Shown here: in pieces, positions 30,339 through 39,791 of the stretch
Numbering within the stretch: position 1 is the first letter of the stretch
How the letters are laid out: each line of letters opens with the position of its first letter
NCBI GenBank assembly: GCA_964606505.1
Contig: CAZSGM010000003.1
Span: forward strand, 1 to 64,000
Source: CAKVOD01 sp964606505
Lineage (GTDB): Bacteria > Bacillota > Clostridia > Christensenellales > UBA1242
DNA length: 64,000 nucleotides
Direction: 5' to 3'
Notes under the pieces: generated by a model
The model's database searches: none
What the model was told of the DNA's origin: nothing
The model's input: only the letters and a program-made list of their open reading frames with translations
Translations under genes and position numbers: made by a program

Positions 30339-33011
30339 ATGAATCGTAAAATTCTGTCCAAAGAAAATACCGCACCTCTAATTATTTTATTTGTTTCAGT
30401 ATTATTATTGATTTGTATGATGTTCTCAATTTTGGGACTTGTGAACCACATTCTTTTAGGCGTTTTTGGTGCTTCAACATACATTCTTTTGCTTTCTGCA
30501 ATTTCAACATGTGTTACAAAAATTATTGGCTTCAAAAACAACCTTTCAAAGAGTTTTATGGTTTATCTCTCAATAATTGTGCTAAGTATGCTGTTTATTA
30601 CGCACGTATCAATGACCGCAAGTTCTTATTCACTCTCGTTTAAAGAGTGTCTAGAGTATCCATTTGCGAATTTGACACCTGCAGGAGCTGTTTTTTCGCT
30701 AATACTTTACCCGTTGAACCTGCTTTTGCCCGTTGAAGGGGTTATAGGCTTGTTTGTGATTGCAATTATTGTTTTTGTGTGCATTTGTATTGACAAAAAG
30801 TTTAACAATAAGCATACCAAGGTCGCAAAGAAAGAAAATGCTTCGCAAGCGAAAGTTAAAGCAGAAAAGGGCAAGAATGCTAGTAAGGTGCAGACAATGA
30901 AAGTCCCAAATGTTACGCTAGAAAAGAACAAAACAATGCCTACATTTATTTCAATGCCGCTTACATTGAACGCGCAAATGGAAAAGGAACGAAAGGATGT
31001 TATCGACGACCTTTTGACGCCAACGCAACCAAGGACGCTTAACTTGAAAAAACAGGAGCAACCTAAAGCTGCGCCAAAGCCTGACGCGGCGATTTATAGA
31101 GGAACAATCAATCCGAACATTATCAAGAGCGAAACGACGCCGCCATCAACGATTAGCGACGACGACATAATTGCGCCAATAAAACCACAAAAAATATTCC
31201 ATACCGACAACATTGAGGATGCAGTGATTGGCAAGCCCAGCACAATACTCCAAGAAAAGAATGCTAAGGAGTTTGCGCCATCACAGGTTGGCGGCATTGA
31301 AATGGTTGACCCAGCTATACAGGTTAGCGAAACAATTGAGGATGATTTTAGCAATTTAGCGAGTGCTAAAAGTGAGGCTGTCTCCAAACTTGGACTTGAT
31401 GAGCGGGGGTTGCAAGAAAAACAAGGTGGAAATGTTACCCAGCCTGCAAAAAATAACGCGGCGTTCCGCGAGGGCGAGCAGCAGATCGGCGCGCGAGATG
31501 TTGCGCCAATTGAACCGCAAAAACAAGAGGTGCAGCCTGAGAAACCTAAACGCAAGAAGCCAGCGAAATATGTTTACCCGCCACTTGAATTGCTTACAAC
31601 GCAAAGCACTATCCCAAATTTAGCTGACAACGCGTTTGAGGCAAAGGCGCACATAATTGAAGAGAAACTTGAGGAATTTAAGATTTCCGCTAAGTGTATC
31701 GGGGTTACAAGAGGACCCGCGATTACAAGGTACGAGTTTGAAATGCCAAGGGGTGTGCCAGTCAATAAAGTGTTGCAGTACTCAAACGATATTTCAATGG
31801 TACTAGAAAGCCGCAAGGCGATTAGAATTGAGGCGCCAATCCCAGGTAAAAACGCATTTGGTGTCGAGGTTCCTAACGATAAAGTAGACACAATCGGCTT
31901 GAGGGATTTAATTGATTGCAAGGAATTTAGGGGCGAGAAGTCTCCGCTTACCTTCGCCTTGGGTAAAGATATCACTAACAGGTCGATTATGGGCGACGTT
32001 GGCAAACTTGTGCATACGCTCGTTGCGGGGTCAACGGGAAGTGGTAAATCCGTTTGTATGAACTCAATTATTATTTCACTGCTATACAAGGCGTCGCCTG
32101 CGGATGTGCGAATTATCTTGATTGACCCTAAGTACGTTGAGTTCGCAATCTACGAAAATATGCCGCACCTGTTGCTTCCAAAAATTATAACCGAGCCCGC
32201 ACAAGCTGTTAATGCGCTCAACTGGGCTTGCGAAGAAATGGAACGCAGAAACCGTATTTTTGGTAGATTTTATGTTAGAAGCATTGACGAATACAACGAA
32301 ATGCCTGAGGTTCAAAGTGGGGTCGAGGAAAAAATGTATAAAATTGTCATAATGGTTGACGAGTTAAACGACCTTATGATGAATGCTAGAAAGGATGTTG
32401 AGGAAAAAATTCTGAAACTTGCGCAAAAGGCGCGTTCTTGCGGTATACACCTAATTCTCGCGACGCAAAGGCCGTCGGTTGACGTTATCACGGGTACGAT
32501 TAAGGCAAACTTGCCGTCTCGTATTGCGTTCTCACTTACAAACTATAGCGACAGTAAAACAATTATAGACCAAGGCGGGGCAGAGAAACTGTTAGGGCGC
32601 GGCGATATGCTTTACAGCCCACGCGGCGAGGAGCCAACACGTCTACTTGGCCCATTCGTATCACAACAGGAGGTTTCTAATATTTTGAAATTTATTAAAC
32701 AGCACAACGAGTGCGATTACGATAGGGATATTGAGCAAGCAATTTTAGTTAAACGTAATAATGACCCTGCGGGCGGTCCAGCAGACGCGGCTGCAGATGA
32801 ATACTTTGTTCAAGCGCTTAGGTGGGCGATTGAAGCTCAGGTTTGCTCGACATCAGCATTGCAAAGACGATTTAGTATCGGCTACCAACGAGCAGCACGC
32901 TTGGTAGACGCGTTTGAGGCGCGCGGTTATATTTCAAAAGCCGACGGTTCAAAACCTAGACAAATTTTAATTTCTATGGAAGAGTTTTTGAAAAACTACG
33001 GAAATAATTAA
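30339..33011 (+). CDS. FtsK/SpoIIIE DNA translocase
   Basis: An 890-residue hexameric DNA pump anchored at the septum that clears or moves chromosomal DNA during division or sporulation. N-terminal membrane helices (about residues 14-155, four or five), a long Lys/Gln/Pro-rich linker (about 165-415), the alpha-beta motor with Walker A AGSTGSGKSVCMNS (about 564) and Walker B IVIMVDELNDLM, and a C-terminal winged-helix gamma domain (LQRRFSIGYQRAARLVDAFE) that reads polar DNA sequences. GAAGGAG ribosome binding site. SpoIIIE versus FtsK cannot be told apart from sequence alone; adjacency to ylxY is as in Bacillus for spoIIIE. Confidence 0.95.
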   Translation: MNRKILSKENTAPLIILFVSVLLLICMMFSILGLVNHILLGVFGASTYILLLSAISTCVTKIIGFKNNLSKSFMVYLSIIVLSMLFITHVSMTASSYSLSFKECLEYPFANLTPAGAVFSLILYPLNLLLPVEGVIGLFVIAIIVFVCICIDKKFNNKHTKVAKKENASQAKVKAEKGKNASKVQTMKVPNVTLEKNKTMPTFISMPLTLNAQMEKERKDVIDDLLTPTQPRTLNLKKQEQPKAAPKPDAAIYRGTINPNIIKSETTPPSTISDDDIIAPIKPQKIFHTDNIEDAVIGKPSTILQEKNAKEFAPSQVGGIEMVDPAIQVSETIEDDFSNLASAKSEAVSKLGLDERGLQEKQGGNVTQPAKNNAAFREGEQQIGARDVAPIEPQKQEVQPEKPKRKKPAKYVYPPLELLTTQSTIPNLADNAFEAKAHIIEEKLEEFKISAKCIGVTRGPAITRYEFEMPRGVPVNKVLQYSNDISMVLESRKAIRIEAPIPGKNAFGVEVPNDKVDTIGLRDLIDCKEFRGEKSPLTFALGKDITNRSIMGDVGKLVHTLVAGSTGSGKSVCMNSIIISLLYKASPADVRIILIDPKYVEFAIYENMPHLLLPKIITEPAQAVNALNWACEEMERRNRIFGRFYVRSIDEYNEMPEVQSGVEEKMYKIVIMVDELNDLMMNARKDVEEKILKLAQKARSCGIHLILATQRPSVDVITGTIKANLPSRIAFSLTNYSDSKTIIDQGGAEKLLGRGDMLYSPRGEEPTRLLGPFVSQQEVSNILKFIKQHNECDYDRDIEQAILVKRNNDPAGGPADAAADEYFVQALRWAIEAQVCSTSALQRRFSIGYQRAARLVDAFEARGYISKADGSKPRQILISMEEFLKNYGNN

Positions 33012-33049
33012 TGATTACAATCAATCAAAAAAACAATTGGAGAATTTAA

Positions 33050-34375
33050 ATGAATGCTAAAGACAAAACCATTGCGCTAGTTAGCCTTGGTTGCGACAAA
33101 AACACAGTTGATTCGGAGCGTATATTATATATTGTCAAAAACGCTGGGTTCAACATAACATCAGATTTAAGCGAAGCAAACATAATCATATTAAACACGT
33201 GCGCCTTTATTTTGGATGCGCAGCAAGAGTCAATCGACGCAATTTTAGATGCTGAGCAGTACAAAAACAACGGCACGTGCGAAAAAATTATCGTTTGCGG
33301 CTGCTTAGTTGCAAGAAACGGAAGCGAATTGCAAAGTGCGATACCAAATATTGATTTGCTAGTCAACATCAACGAGTATGACAAGATACCTGAAAAGATT
33401 TTTGAGTTGTACAGTGATGAGAATTTTAACGTTTGCGAACTGCCAATGGATGGGCGCGTACTTTCAACACCGCAGCACTATGCCTACGTTAAAATTGCCG
33501 ACGGCTGCGATAACTTCTGCACATACTGCACAATACCTAAAATTCGAGGCAGGTTTAGAAGTAGAAAGATTGATGACATCGTCAGCGAGTGTGAGGGGCT
33601 TGCACAAAGCGGAGTTCGCGAACTTATTATTGTTGCGCAGGATGTAACTCGATACGGGATTGATTTGTACGGCGAGTACAAAATCGTTGAACTTGTGAAG
33701 AAGTTGACAGAGATTAGTGGGGTTAAGTGGATAAGGTTGCATTATTGTTATCCAGAACTGATTTCTGATGAATTGATTGACCTTATTGCGTCAAACGACA
33801 AAATTTGTAAGTATGTTGATTTGCCGTTGCAGCACGTTTCGACAAATGTTCTCAAAAAGATGAACAGAAAGAGTACTTACGAGTCAATTTGTGCGCTAAT
33901 TGATAAAATTAGGTCAAAACCTTGCAAAATATCAATTAGAGCTTCCTTTATAGTTGGTTTTCCTAATGAAACCGAGCAGGATTTTGAGCAGTTAAGCGAC
34001 TTTGTTAAAGAATACAAACTTGACAATGTTGGCGTTTTCCAATATTCAAGAGAAGAGGGAACGCCTGCCTATAGTATGCCAAATCAAGTTCTCGCGAAAG
34101 TGAAGAAACAACGCCAAAAGGAGATTTACCAACTTCAGCAGGCAGTTGTTAAAGAACATAACGAAGAGATGATTGGAAAAACAATTGTTGCAGTGAGCGA
34201 CGATGTACAGGCGGATTGCCTAGTTTTGCGAAGTGAGTATAATTCGCCTAGCATTGAAACGGTTATTTATTGCGATTGCGTTGACGGGGTTGAGCAAGGC
34301 AAGTATTATAACGTGGAAATTACTGGGTACGATGGATACGATTTGATTGGGGCTATTAAAGGAGAAGCAAAATGA
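33050..34375 (+). CDS. rimO: RimO, ribosomal protein S12 methylthiotransferase
   Basis: A radical SAM enzyme that adds a methylthio group to Asp of ribosomal protein S12. 441 residues: UPF0004 domain with SLGCDKNTVDSE, LNTCAFI and VCGCLV (three cluster cysteines), radical SAM motif CDNFCTYC (about residue 150), and a C-terminal TRAM domain. The SLGCDKN motif separates RimO from MiaB, which is also present in the window. The rimO-pgsA-cinA-recA order is common in Firmicutes. GGAGAA ribosome binding site; stop overlaps pgsA. Confidence 0.95.
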   Translation: MNAKDKTIALVSLGCDKNTVDSERILYIVKNAGFNITSDLSEANIIILNTCAFILDAQQESIDAILDAEQYKNNGTCEKIIVCGCLVARNGSELQSAIPNIDLLVNINEYDKIPEKIFELYSDENFNVCELPMDGRVLSTPQHYAYVKIADGCDNFCTYCTIPKIRGRFRSRKIDDIVSECEGLAQSGVRELIIVAQDVTRYGIDLYGEYKIVELVKKLTEISGVKWIRLHYCYPELISDELIDLIASNDKICKYVDLPLQHVSTNVLKKMNRKSTYESICALIDKIRSKPCKISIRASFIVGFPNETEQDFEQLSDFVKEYKLDNVGVFQYSREEGTPAYSMPNQVLAKVKKQRQKEIYQLQQAVVKEHNEEMIGKTIVAVSDDVQADCLVLRSEYNSPSIETVIYCDCVDGVEQGKYYNVEITGYDGYDLIGAIKGEAK

Positions 34376-34953
34376 ATTTACCTAATAAAATATCAATATC
34401 AAGAATAGTGATGACGCCAATTATTATGGCACTGTACCTAATTTCTGAAATTCCTTATGGAAAACTGATTGCGCTGCTGCTATTTATTGCTGCGTCAGTT
34501 ACCGACTTTTTGGACGGATATTTAGCAAGAAAAAATAACCAAGTTACTGACACGGGCAAATTTTTAGACCCAATAGCAGACAAACTTCTTGTTATGGCGG
34601 GAGTTTTGGTTATTATTGCCGATATGATTTTGCCGCTATACGTGTATATCATTGTTTGCGCAATGATATTTGCAAGGGATTATTTGGTTAACAGTTTAAG
34701 ACAGGTTGCGTCAACGAAAGGAGTTGTTATCGCAGCTGATAAGTCGGGGAAAATTAAGACGGTATTGCTTGACATCGCTTTGAGTGGTATGATGTTGTTA
34801 GGCGCAAATCAGCAAGAGGGCTGGGTAACTGGCACGGCGGTCGATGTGGTTTCTTACATTGTTTACGCTGTTTCAGTTGCGGCACTGTTTATGTTGGTTT
34901 ACTCCACCGTTGAGTATTTTTATAAAAATAGAAGTGTTTTTAAGGGTGAGTAA
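34372..34953 (+). CDS. pgsA: Phosphatidylglycerophosphate synthase
   Basis: A CDP-alcohol phosphatidyltransferase that makes phosphatidylglycerol phosphate from CDP-diacylglycerol and glycerol-3-phosphate. 193 residues, about five membrane helices, and the family signature DFLDGYLARKNNQVTDTGKFLDPIADK, given by its DG..AR and G..LD...D residues (about 44-70). It overlaps both neighbours by one to four bases. Confidence 0.95.
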   Translation: MNLPNKISISRIVMTPIIMALYLISEIPYGKLIALLLFIAASVTDFLDGYLARKNNQVTDTGKFLDPIADKLLVMAGVLVIIADMILPLYVYIIVCAMIFARDYLVNSLRQVASTKGVVIAADKSGKIKTVLLDIALSGMMLLGANQQEGWVTGTAVDVVSYIVYAVSVAALFMLVYSTVEYFYKNRSVFKGE

Positions 34954-36026
34954 TGAATACATCAATTTTTGTTGTTATGAGCAACTTAAATTCAAAAATG
35001 TTTATTCAAAATTTTAATGTATTAAAAAAACAGTTATTTAAACTGGGGCTAGACATCGCGCAATTTGCGGTTGTTGAGGATTTGCTTGGAGTAGACTACA
35101 AGTCTTTTGGAACGGGCTTAAAAGTGTTTATTGAGGACGACCAAAAGAGGGCGAGTTCACTGCTTGTGCCGCTCAATAAAATGGAAGAAGTCGATAGTGG
35201 AACATTTGTTAGCACCGCGCAAAATATGATTGTTATAAACAACAAAACGCTTGAATCAATGGACAAACTTGATAAAGTAATTAAAGACGTGCTAAAAATC
35301 GACTATGATAGTTATGCCATTAAGTGTTTTGGGGTAAACGAAAACAATCTTGCCAATTACCTTAGTGAATTTAAGAAAAACAACGATGTTTTTGATTATT
35401 TTGCGCAAACAGAGTATGGCGACAATCTAATTATTTTTCGCTTTTTATCAAGCGTCAGCTCTAAAATTAAAGACGGCATTGTTTCGATGTTTGTGCGGGA
35501 TTTGAAAGACACGTTTTACGCGTCGAAAGACGTTTCGCTCTCACGTGCTGCGTTTGAAATATTGACGCTAAGGAAGATAAAAATCAGTACGGCAGAGAGT
35601 TTTACGTCGGGGCAGGTTGCGAATACGATAATTAGAGAAAATGCGGGCGCGAGCGCAATCATTGAGGAGGCGCACGTAGTGTACTCGGATGAAGTAAAAC
35701 ACAAGGTGTTGGGAGTTGAAAAGGATACCTTGAAAAAGTTTACCGCAGTGAGCGCTGAGGTTGCGTACGAAATGATAACTGGGCTGCTGGAGAAGAGCGA
35801 CTGCGATATTGCCATTGCGACGACGGGTTACGCAAACAGCGATGAGCCAAAACTTTCGGGGCTGTTTTTTACGGCGGTAGGAGATAAAGACGCCGTGCAC
35901 GTCTATCGACACAAAATTAACGGCGATAGAGAGTTTGTTATACGCTATGGTGCAAATGTCGCAATTTTTGAATTAATTAAAAAACTTCGTCAAAACGCTT
36001 TGAATATTGCAAATTTTGCTATATAA
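34953..36026 (+). CDS. CinA-like protein with degenerate N-terminal half
   Basis: 357 residues. The C-terminal half (about 195-357) is a CinA/PncC nicotinamide-nucleotide amidase domain: KISTAESFTSGQVANTI, VVYSDEVKHKVLGV, VSAEVAYEM, IAIATTGYA. The N-terminal half occupies the place of the MoaB/Mog-like (COG1058) domain but lacks its usual GDELL and GGLGPT motifs, so it is probably not a pyrophosphatase. Classical CinA is about 410 aa. Position between pgsA and recA is conserved. The recA promoter lies in its last codons. Confidence 0.85.
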   Translation: MNTSIFVVMSNLNSKMFIQNFNVLKKQLFKLGLDIAQFAVVEDLLGVDYKSFGTGLKVFIEDDQKRASSLLVPLNKMEEVDSGTFVSTAQNMIVINNKTLESMDKLDKVIKDVLKIDYDSYAIKCFGVNENNLANYLSEFKKNNDVFDYFAQTEYGDNLIIFRFLSSVSSKIKDGIVSMFVRDLKDTFYASKDVSLSRAAFEILTLRKIKISTAESFTSGQVANTIIRENAGASAIIEEAHVVYSDEVKHKVLGVEKDTLKKFTAVSAEVAYEMITGLLEKSDCDIAIATTGYANSDEPKLSGLFFTAVGDKDAVHVYRHKINGDREFVIRYGANVAIFELIKKLRQNALNIANFAI

Positions 36027-36027
36027 T
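36000..36027 (+). promoter_or_regulatory. recA promoter
   Basis: TTGAAT (36000-36005), 16-base spacer, TATAAT (36022-36027), overlapping the end of the cinA-like gene. Confidence 0.6.
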
Positions 36028-36038
36028 ATAGGTATATA

Positions 36039-36050
36039 AAAAATATGTTC
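36039..36050 (+). promoter_or_regulatory. Possible LexA operator of recA
   Basis: AAAAATATGTTC matches the Bacillus-type SOS box core GAACATATGTTC at 10 of 12 positions and lies just downstream of the -10 box, a position where LexA would block transcription. One half-site is imperfect. Confidence 0.4.
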
Positions 36051-36068
36051 TAATAAATGGAGATACTT

Positions 36069-37076
36069 ATGACACAAAAAGATGAGATACTTGAGCAGGT
36101 TATTGCCGACCTTGAGAAACAATACGGCAAGGGCTCAATTATGAAACTAGGCGAAAAATACTACCAGAAGGTTGATGTTATTCCAACGGGCTGTATGACG
36201 CTTGACAACGCGCTTGGAATAGGCGGGTTGCCAAAGGGTAGAATTATTGAAATCTATGGACCTGAGTCATCGGGTAAAACAACTGTTGCGCTGCACGTTA
36301 TTGCAGAGGCGCAGAAGATGGGCGGCGTTGCGGCGTTCATCGACGCGGAGCACGCGCTTGACCCAATTTATGCGTCAAAAATAGGTGTTGACGTACAAAA
36401 CCTTTATTTGTCGCAGCCTGACACGGGTGAGCAGGCACTCGATATTACTGAAGCACTTGTTAGAAGTGGTGCGTTTAGTATCGTGGTTATTGACTCGGTT
36501 GCGGCACTTACGCCTAAAGCAGAAATCGAAGGCGAAATGGGCGACAGCTTTATTGGGTTGCAGGCAAGGTTGATGTCGCAGGCACTTAGGAAGTTGACGG
36601 GGATAATCAATAAATCAAATACGTGTGTTGTGTTTATTAACCAGTTGCGCGAGAAGGTTGGCGTAATGTTCGGGTCTCCTGAAGTTACTACGGGCGGTAA
36701 AGCGCTTAAGTTCTATGCGTCAATCCGTATTGATATCAGAAAGGCGGATGTTATCAAGATGGGGGATACTATCGTTGGTAACAAAACAAAGGCAAAGGTC
36801 GTTAAGAACAAGATGTCGCCGCCGTTTAAGGTCGCTGAATTTGATATTATGTACGGTACAGGTATTTCAAAAGAGGGCAGCTTGCTTGATACGGCGGTTG
36901 CTAAGGATATTATCCAAAAGAGCGGCGCGTGGTTTGCCTATAACGGGGATAAAATTGGACAGGGTAAAGAGGCTGCAAAGCAGTTCCTTGCAAACAACCC
37001 TGATATTTATCAAGAAATATATGAAAAAATCAAAGCATCTTATGACGTTATTGACGAAAGCGGCATTATTCAATAG
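36069..37076 (+). CDS. recA: Recombinase RecA
   Basis: Forms filaments on single-stranded DNA, catalyses strand exchange and activates LexA self-cleavage. 335 residues: Walker A GPESSGKTT (about 61-69), VVIDSVAALTPKAEIEGEMG, loop 2 region FINQLREKVGVMFGSPEVTTGG. The acidic C-terminal tail found in many RecA proteins is minimal. Start at ATG 36069 because GGAGAT lies four bases before it; the in-frame ATG at 36057 overlaps that site. lexA is 14 kb away. Confidence 0.98.
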   Translation: MTQKDEILEQVIADLEKQYGKGSIMKLGEKYYQKVDVIPTGCMTLDNALGIGGLPKGRIIEIYGPESSGKTTVALHVIAEAQKMGGVAAFIDAEHALDPIYASKIGVDVQNLYLSQPDTGEQALDITEALVRSGAFSIVVIDSVAALTPKAEIEGEMGDSFIGLQARLMSQALRKLTGIINKSNTCVVFINQLREKVGVMFGSPEVTTGGKALKFYASIRIDIRKADVIKMGDTIVGNKTKAKVVKNKMSPPFKVAEFDIMYGTGISKEGSLLDTAVAKDIIQKSGAWFAYNGDKIGQGKEAAKQFLANNPDIYQEIYEKIKASYDVIDESGIIQ

Positions 37077-37191
37077 TTGTGGAACATTTGCAATTAAACT
37101 AGCCACCTCGCGCAAAGTTTTGTGGTAGTTGGCGGGGGAGTACAGCAGTGTTGTATTAAACGTTTAGTAAAATGATAAATTTAATAAATTT

Positions 37192-37234
37192 ACGGCAAAT
37201 TTGAGAGAAATTTAAAACAAATTTGCCGTTTTTT
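37192..37234 (+). terminator. recA terminator
   Basis: Perfect 12-bp stem ACGGCAAATTTG (37192-37203) / CAAATTTGCCGT (37218-37229), 14-base loop, T-run. Confidence 0.93.
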
Positions 37235-37264
37235 ATATTATTTGTGATAAATAACGGAAATAAC

Positions 37265-37293
37265 TTGACAAAAAATTAAAAAAAATATAAAAT
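37265..37293 (+). promoter_or_regulatory. rny promoter
   Basis: TTGACA (37265-37270), 17-base spacer, TAAAAT (37288-37293). Confidence 0.8.
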
Positions 37294-37347
37294 TAATGTA
37301 TACGCAATCTATTGTTGCGTATAAACTTTGAAGGAGAAATAATCGAT

Positions 37348-38940
37348 ATGTCTATTAGTATGCTTTGTGGCATCAGTATCGGTGTTTTCTCATTAATTTT
37401 GATTATAATAGGATGTTTAGCAATCGGACTTGCAGGTGGTTATTTTACATATAAAATCATCGTTCAAAAGAAGATTGACAATGCTACTAAATCGGCTAAA
37501 AAAATTATTGAAGACGCCATTAACGATGCTAATGCTCAAAAAAAAGAACTTATTGTCGAGGCTAAAGACGAAATTTTTAAATTAAAAGCTGAAAACAACG
37601 AGGAAATTAGAGAGCGCAGACAAGAAATACAAAAAATGGAAGACCGACTCTTGCAAAGAGAGGAATTCCAAAACAAAAAAGAACAATCATTGGAACAAAA
37701 ATCAAGTCAAGTTGAACTATTTAAAGTTAAATTAGACGAAAGAGAAGCAGCGCTTATGCAAAAGGAAGAACAAATTTCGGAAAGAGAAAACGAAATTGTT
37801 GCGGAACTTGAGCGCGTTTCTGGATTGACACAAGATCAAGCGAAAGACAACCTTATGCAATTAATAAAAGAGGATGCTCGAAAAACAGTTGCAATTGAGG
37901 TTAGACAAATGGAAGAGGACGCAATCGAGAATGCGGAGAGAAAGGCAATTGAAATTGTTACTCAAGCAATTCAACGATGTGCTACGAACCACACTTCCGA
38001 AATTACTGTTTCAACAATTAATATACCAAGCGAGGAAATGAAAGGGCGTCTTATCGGGCGCGAGGGGCGAAACATTCGCGCAATCGAAAGTGCTACGGGA
38101 ATTGACCTTATTATTGACGACACGCCAGAGACAATTGTCATTTCAGGGTTTGACCCATTTAGGCGCGAGATTGCAAAGCGCACAATCGAAAAACTTATGC
38201 TTGACGGACGAATTCACCCTGCAAGAATTGAGGAAATGGTTGAAAAAGTTAAAAAAGAACTTGAAACTGAGATGAAGCAGACAGGCGAGGACTCATCTTA
38301 TGAGGCAAATGTTCACGGGTTGCACCCCGCACTCACGATGTTGCTCGGGAGATTAAAGTATAGGACGAGTTACAGCCAAAACGTTTTGCAGCACTCAATT
38401 GAGGTTGCCCAACTTGCAAGTATGATGGCGTCCGAACTGGGCGTCGATGTAGAAACTGCAAAGAGAGGGGGGCTACTTCACGATATTGGTAAGGCAATCG
38501 ACCACGAGGTTGAGGGGACGCACACAGAGTTGGGGGTTCAACTTGCGCGTAAGTACAGAGAAAACGAGAATGTCGTTCACTGTATTGAGGCACACCACGG
38601 CGACGTGCCATTTAGGTCTATTGAGGCAATCTTGGTTCAAGTTGCGGACGCAATTTCGAGTTCAAGACCGGGGGCTCGCCGCGAGAGTTTGGAGAGTTAC
38701 ATCAAGCGAATTGAAAAGCTTGAAGAAATTGCAAACTCGTTTGCGGGTGTTGATAAGGCTTATGCAATTCAGGCAGGTAGGGAAATTCGCGTCATTGTTA
38801 AACCTGAGGAGATTTCTGACGATGATGCACTTTTCCTTGCTCAAGATATTGCTAGGAAGATTGAGGACGACGTTGATTATCCAGGGCAAATTAAAGTCAA
38901 TGTTATTCGTGAATCGCGCAGCATTCACTATGCAAAATAG
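37348..38940 (+). CDS. rny: Ribonuclease Y
   Basis: A membrane-anchored endoribonuclease that initiates mRNA decay in Firmicutes. One N-terminal membrane helix (about residues 8-33), a long coiled coil (to about 190; Glu/Lys-rich), KH domain with IGREGRNIRAIE, and HD domain with LLHDIGKAIDHE (about residue 376). I place the start at ATG 37348; the frame is open to an ATG at 37312, and the GGAG at about 37333 is somewhat far from either, so the exact start is uncertain. Own promoter; recA-rny order is typical. Confidence 0.95.
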   Translation: MSISMLCGISIGVFSLILIIIGCLAIGLAGGYFTYKIIVQKKIDNATKSAKKIIEDAINDANAQKKELIVEAKDEIFKLKAENNEEIRERRQEIQKMEDRLLQREEFQNKKEQSLEQKSSQVELFKVKLDEREAALMQKEEQISERENEIVAELERVSGLTQDQAKDNLMQLIKEDARKTVAIEVRQMEEDAIENAERKAIEIVTQAIQRCATNHTSEITVSTINIPSEEMKGRLIGREGRNIRAIESATGIDLIIDDTPETIVISGFDPFRREIAKRTIEKLMLDGRIHPARIEEMVEKVKKELETEMKQTGEDSSYEANVHGLHPALTMLLGRLKYRTSYSQNVLQHSIEVAQLASMMASELGVDVETAKRGGLLHDIGKAIDHEVEGTHTELGVQLARKYRENENVVHCIEAHHGDVPFRSIEAILVQVADAISSSRPGARRESLESYIKRIEKLEEIANSFAGVDKAYAIQAGREIRVIVKPEEISDDDALFLAQDIARKIEDDVDYPGQIKVNVIRESRSIHYAK

Positions 38941-39019
38941 CGCACAATGACAGGCATTAGCGCAAGCAACTAAGATAGTACAAAATAATATATTTTAGTT
39001 AAAATTATATTATTTTTAG

Positions 39020-39058
39020 TATCTAAGCAATTGGTTTCAATCGCTTAGATATTTTTTA
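39020..39058. repeat. Palindromic repeat, family 2 copy c
   Basis: TATCTAAGCAATTG (39020-39033) pairs with CAATCGCTTAGATA (39038-39051) with one mismatch, loop GTTT, followed by a TTTTTT run. It follows rny and probably terminates it. Confidence 0.85.
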
Positions 39059-39116
39059 TGTCATCTCAATATTCATTATGCGACTTTAAAATGGATTTTT
39101 CTTAGATAACACAAAA

Positions 39117-39151
39117 ACGCAAGAATCAGTTTTGATGCTTGCGCTTTTTTA
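39117..39151. terminator. Hairpin terminator between rny and rnhA
   Basis: GCAAG-ATCA (39119-39128) and TGAT-CTTGC (39133-39142) with a T-run to 39150; A-rich on the other side, so it may act on both strands. The remaining sequence 39152-39309 shows no gene. Confidence 0.75.
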
Positions 39152-39309
39152 TATTAAAACAGTTTTGCGAAAAAATCTCTTTGTTGCAAGTAGAGTTTAA
39201 TTACATATCATTGATATTTATCCAATCATTATTATTCAGCCAATCATCGTTACCTAGCAAATCAATGACTCCCAAATGCCACGGTAGGGCAACATGGTAA
39301 AATTTGCGG

Positions 39310-39756
39310 TCAAAACTTGTCGACGTTTTTGGTTATTTCGCCGCGCGCGAGTTCGTCGCAAATGTTGTTGTACTTATCGTCTGCGTGTCCTTTTACTTTG
39401 TTCCAGCTAATTTGGTGGTAGGCGGAATACTCAATTAGTTTTTCCCAAAGGTCTTTGTTCAAAACATCCTTTTTATTCGATGTTTTCCAGTGGTTTATTT
39501 GCCATTTTTCAATCCAGTTGTTTGTAAATGCGTTAAAAATATACGCGGAGTCAGTATAAATGTTAACCTTACATTGTTCCTTTAGCATATCCAAAGCCGA
39601 AATAACTGCCTGCAACTCCATTCGATTATTTGTCGTATTTGGAACAAAACCTGATATGCGTTTCTCAACGCCTCTGTAAATCAAAACTGCGCCCCAACCC
39701 CCCGGACCGGGGTTATATGAGCAAGCGCCGTCTGTGTAAATATCTATTTCTTTCAT
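39310..39756 (-). CDS. rnhA: Ribonuclease HI
   Basis: Cuts the RNA strand of RNA-DNA hybrids. 148 residues with all four catalytic acids: Asp in IYTDGACSYNPGPGGWG, Glu in NRMELQAV, Asp in YTDSAYI and Asp in GHADDKYNN. Full length. No ribosome binding site: the ATG stands six bases behind an extended -10 box, so the mRNA is probably leaderless. The M19 dipeptidase gene lies downstream in another unit reading the same way towards it. Confidence 0.95.
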   Translation of the reverse strand: MKEIDIYTDGACSYNPGPGGWGAVLIYRGVEKRISGFVPNTTNNRMELQAVISALDMLKEQCKVNIYTDSAYIFNAFTNNWIEKWQINHWKTSNKKDVLNKDLWEKLIEYSAYHQISWNKVKGHADDKYNNICDELARGEITKNVDKF

Positions 39757-39762
39757 AGGTGT

Positions 39763-39791
39763 ATTATATCAAAATAACGTCCTAAAAACAA
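39763..39791 (-). promoter_or_regulatory. rnhA promoter, probably leaderless
   Basis: On the - strand: TTGTTT (39786-39791), 17-base spacer ending in TGA, TATAAT (39763-39768), then six bases and the ATG at 39756. Confidence 0.7.
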
